From: Alphaproteobacteria bacterium
GTDB lineage: Bacteria; Pseudomonadota; Alphaproteobacteria; UBA6615
Direction of reading: 5' to 3'
Assembly (NCBI GenBank): GCA_002722515.1
Contig: PBMH01000040.1
Coordinates: forward strand, 1 to 34,603
DNA: 34,603 nt
Part shown: positions 33,116 through 34,603 of the stretch, one piece after another
How the letters are laid out: each line of letters starts with the position of its first letter
Position numbering within the stretch: position 1 is the stretch's first letter
Notes under the pieces: generated by a model
Databases searched by the model: none
What the model was told of the DNA's origin: nothing
The model's input: only the letters and a program-made list of their open reading frames with translations
Translations under genes and position numbers: made by a program

Positions 33116-33938
33116 GGCCAGCCAGGTCATTATTTTGATCATGACCGTGATGCCCGTTGTCCGTTCGGCAGGACTCGGTCAGGGTGCCCTCGGCAGGTCG
33201 TACCGTACCGTCTGGCAGATGGGTGTGATCATGGGCATGCTCGTAGACAGCGAGCGCCCCCGCTGCCCGGGCGCCAAACAACGCCAGATACTCAGGATTC
33301 TCGGCGACAATTCGCGGCGGCCCTTGACAGCAAACATGACCATTCATGCAAACCACGCAATCGGTGTCGGCCATCACCACGTGTAGGTCGTGGGATATCA
33401 TCAGGATACCACAACCGAGTGTCCGGCGAATCTCACCAATTAATTCATAGAGTGCAATCTCACCCGAAAAATCAACGCCCTGTACCGGCTCGTCGAGGAC
33501 CAGAACATCAGGATTACGGGCAATTGCTCGCGCAAGCAGGGCCCGTTGAAACTCGCCACCCGACAGATAGCGCACCTCGACATCGCATAATTCCCCGATA
33601 CCAACCATATTTAGCGCATCGCGCAAGTCCGCATCGCTCAACCGGTTGGTCAGGGACATAAAGCGCCGCACTGTCAACGGCAGGGTCCAATCGATAGAAA
33701 GTTCCTGCGGCACATAGCCGACCTTAAGCCCCGGCGCCTGCGCCGCTTGGCCCTCATCGGGGGCGAGAAGGCCGAGCGCAATCTTGGCTGTCGTGGACTT
33801 CCCGGCGCCGTTGGGGCCAATAAGGGTAACCGATTCACCCCGATGCACCGACAGGTCAACCCCACGCACTAACCAACGTCCGCCACGGTTTAAACCGACA
33901 TTTTTCAAGGTAAGCAACGATGTTGTGGGGTCGAACAT
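33105..33938 (-). CDS. znuC: Zinc ABC transporter ATP-binding protein ZnuC with a His-rich C-terminal tail
   Basis: A 277-residue ABC ATPase. Walker A GPNGAGKST (41-49), Q-loop Q78, signature LSGGEF (125-130), Walker B VLVLDEP (145-151), H-loop His183. After the core, a tail from about residue 230 holds HAHDHTH (234-240) and HHGHD (263-267), with further His near the end; a His-rich extension is often seen in znuC and may bind zinc. It is first in the minus-strand operon znuC-znuB-zur, with a good ribosome site (ggtaagg). The promoter is shared with znuA. Confidence 0.94.
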   Translation of the reverse strand: MFDPTTSLLTLKNVGLNRGGRWLVRGVDLSVHRGESVTLIGPNGAGKSTTAKIALGLLAPDEGQAAQAPGLKVGYVPQELSIDWTLPLTVRRFMSLTNRLSDADLRDALNMVGIGELCDVEVRYLSGGEFQRALLARAIARNPDVLVLDEPVQGVDFSGEIALYELIGEIRRTLGCGILMISHDLHVVMADTDCVVCMNGHVCCQGPPRIVAENPEYLALFGARAAGALAVYEHAHDHTHLPDGTVRPAEGTLTESCRTDNGHHGHDQNNDLAGHAR

Positions 33939-34006
33939 GCCTTACCGCAATTTGGAAAGTTTATTGAAAGCGGGTGATCGCACACGTTGTACAACCACGC
34001 AAGAAG

Positions 34007-34068
34007 GTTACGTTATAACAATTTTGATAATTCTATGACGCAGCAAACCTGAAATGTTATTACATTTC
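34007..34068. promoter_or_regulatory. znuA/znuC operator: Candidate Zur operators between znuC and znuA
   Basis: Site 2 (34051-34068) is GAAATGTTATTACATTTC, an 18-bp near-palindrome one base away from the perfect palindrome GAAATGTTATAACATTTC that I recall as the alphaproteobacterial Zur pattern. Site 1 (34007-34024), centred on a perfect GTTATAAC, matches that pattern at about 13 of 18 bases. The centres are 44 bp apart, about four helical turns, suiting repression of the two divergent operons. A third palindrome GTTGTACAAC lies at 33986-33995, of unknown role. The assignment to Zur rests on context plus remembered consensus. Confidence 0.75.
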
Positions 34069-34123
34069 GAAAATACGGAACCGTGTTTGGTAACCCAGTA
34101 AACATGTCCAAAGGACGAGATAA

Positions 34124-34603
34124 ATGAAACTGAATCGTACATACCTTTTTGCTGCCTCGCTGGCACTCCTGGGAACACCCGCTAATGCGGAGCCGCCGTC
34201 CGTTGTCACGTCTATAAAACCGATTCATTCGCTTGTCTCCAACATCATGCAAGGAGTAGGTGCACCATCGCTGATTATCAAAGGTGGAGGCTCACCTCAC
34301 ACTTATAGCCTCCGCCCGTCGGAGGCACGAACGCTTCAGGACGCGGACGTCATCTTCTGGGTTGGCCCAAAACTAGAGGCGTTCCTCACAAAGCCAATCG
34401 GTTCTTTAGGTAAGAACGCGCGTGTCATTGCTCTTATTGAAGCTCACGGCCTTTCTCACGTGATGTTCCGTGAAGGCGGTCCCTTCGAGGGACACGGCCA
34501 TGACCAGCATAGTGAAGATGAACACGCCAAACATGGCCACGATGAACATGAAAAAGATGAACACGCCAAACATGGCCACGATGAACATGAAAAAGATGAA
34601 CAC
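34124..34603 (+). CDS. znuA: Zinc ABC transporter substrate-binding protein ZnuA, 3' end outside the window
   Basis: The first 160 codons of a periplasmic zinc-binding lipocalin-unrelated cluster 9 (ZnuA) protein. A signal peptide spans residues 1-22 (ends ANA|E). The zinc ligands expected in mature ZnuA are visible as His35 in IKPIHS and His59 in SPHTYSLRPS. Between these and the window edge comes a histidine- and acid-rich loop with two 13-residue repeats. A ribosome site (aaggacgag) precedes the ATG at 34124. It is divergent from znuC-znuB-zur, with Zur boxes between. The second domain and other ligands are not in the window. Confidence 0.95.
   Translation, partial: MKLNRTYLFAASLALLGTPANAEPPSVVTSIKPIHSLVSNIMQGVGAPSLIIKGGGSPHTYSLRPSEARTLQDADVIFWVGPKLEAFLTKPIGSLGKNARVIALIEAHGLSHVMFREGGPFEGHGHDQHSEDEHAKHGHDEHEKDEHAKHGHDEHEKDEH
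34517..34603 (+). repeat. 39-bp tandem repeat encoding the His-rich loop of ZnuA
   Basis: Two perfect 39-bp units (34517-34555 and 34556-34594) plus 9 bases of a third, cut by the window edge. Each unit encodes DEHAKHGHDEHEK, four histidines per 13 residues. The identity at DNA level suggests recent expansion by slippage or recombination, so copy number may vary. Confidence 0.95.

Noticed and set aside
32993-33661. 222-codon plus-strand frame opposite znuC and znuB
   Set aside because: It is antisense to znuC with its Walker and signature motifs, and is rich in Arg, Pro and His without a recognisable domain.
34406-34603. Repetitive minus-strand frame rich in Phe, Met and Val at the right edge
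   Set aside because: It is the antisense reading of the znuA His-rich repeat and looks hydrophobic only because His/Glu/Asp codons reverse to Met/Phe/Val codons.
1-34603. CRISPR arrays, transposases, phage genes or defence systems
   Set aside because: No spaced direct repeats, no transposase or integrase motifs and no defence-protein domains were seen; the only tandem repeats are the terminator duplication and the znuA coding repeat.

Overview
The window is GC-rich, densely packed chromosomal DNA of an alphaproteobacterium. The rlmN/IalB-family pair, the zur-znuB-znuC block divergent from znuA, and the abundance of EamA transporters, TRAP transporter genes, SDRs and luciferase-like flavin enzymes suggest a free-living, probably marine or soil, Rhodospirillales-like heterotroph. 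This placement is inference from gene content and protein style; there is no rRNA in the window. I saw no tRNA, CRISPR array, transposase, phage gene or toxin-antitoxin pair.

Layout. (1) 1-4113: an RNA-modification and housekeeping block, with partial rlmN, an IalB-family exported protein and a TrmH-family methyltransferase on the minus strand, then a quinone-oxidoreductase-like enzyme and a SAM methyltransferase on the plus strand. (2) 4164-9414: a two-subunit 3-oxoacid CoA-transferase flanked by two divergent pairs of EamA/DMT transporters. (3) 9475-16005: mixed metabolic genes, namely a luciferase-like oxidoreductase, two SDRs, phhB, a small zincin, a CobB-type sirtuin, a degenerate CDP-alcohol phosphatidyltransferase-like membrane protein, and a Bax-inhibitor-1 family protein followed by two tandem terminators. 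(4) 16149-20188: a four-gene minus-strand operon (3-hydroxyacyl-CoA-type dehydrogenase, Old Yellow Enzyme, IclR regulator, and a DsbA-like isomerase fused to a hotdog thioesterase). (5) 20574-22394: a cupin, a small membrane protein and a fifth EamA transporter. (6) 22710-31751: a putative uptake-and-catabolism locus with a flavin reductase, an NtaA/SnaA-type monooxygenase, a very long amidase, a complete DctPQM TRAP transporter and an ACMSD-like amidohydrolase. (7) 31864-34603: the zinc uptake regulon, zur-znuB-znuC divergent from znuA, with candidate Zur operators between them. The znuA gene runs off the window inside a histidine-rich tandem repeat.

How the genes may work together. Regions 4 and 6 look like self-contained catabolic modules for small organic acids, amides or aromatics, but no substrate can be named from sequence. 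Region 7 is a classic zinc-starvation response. Nothing here is clearly a new defence or mobile system. The most unusual items are the pseudoenzyme-like phosphatidyltransferase, the isomerase-thioesterase fusion, the 773-residue amidase, the cluster of EamA transporters and the histidine-rich tails on both ZnuC and ZnuA.
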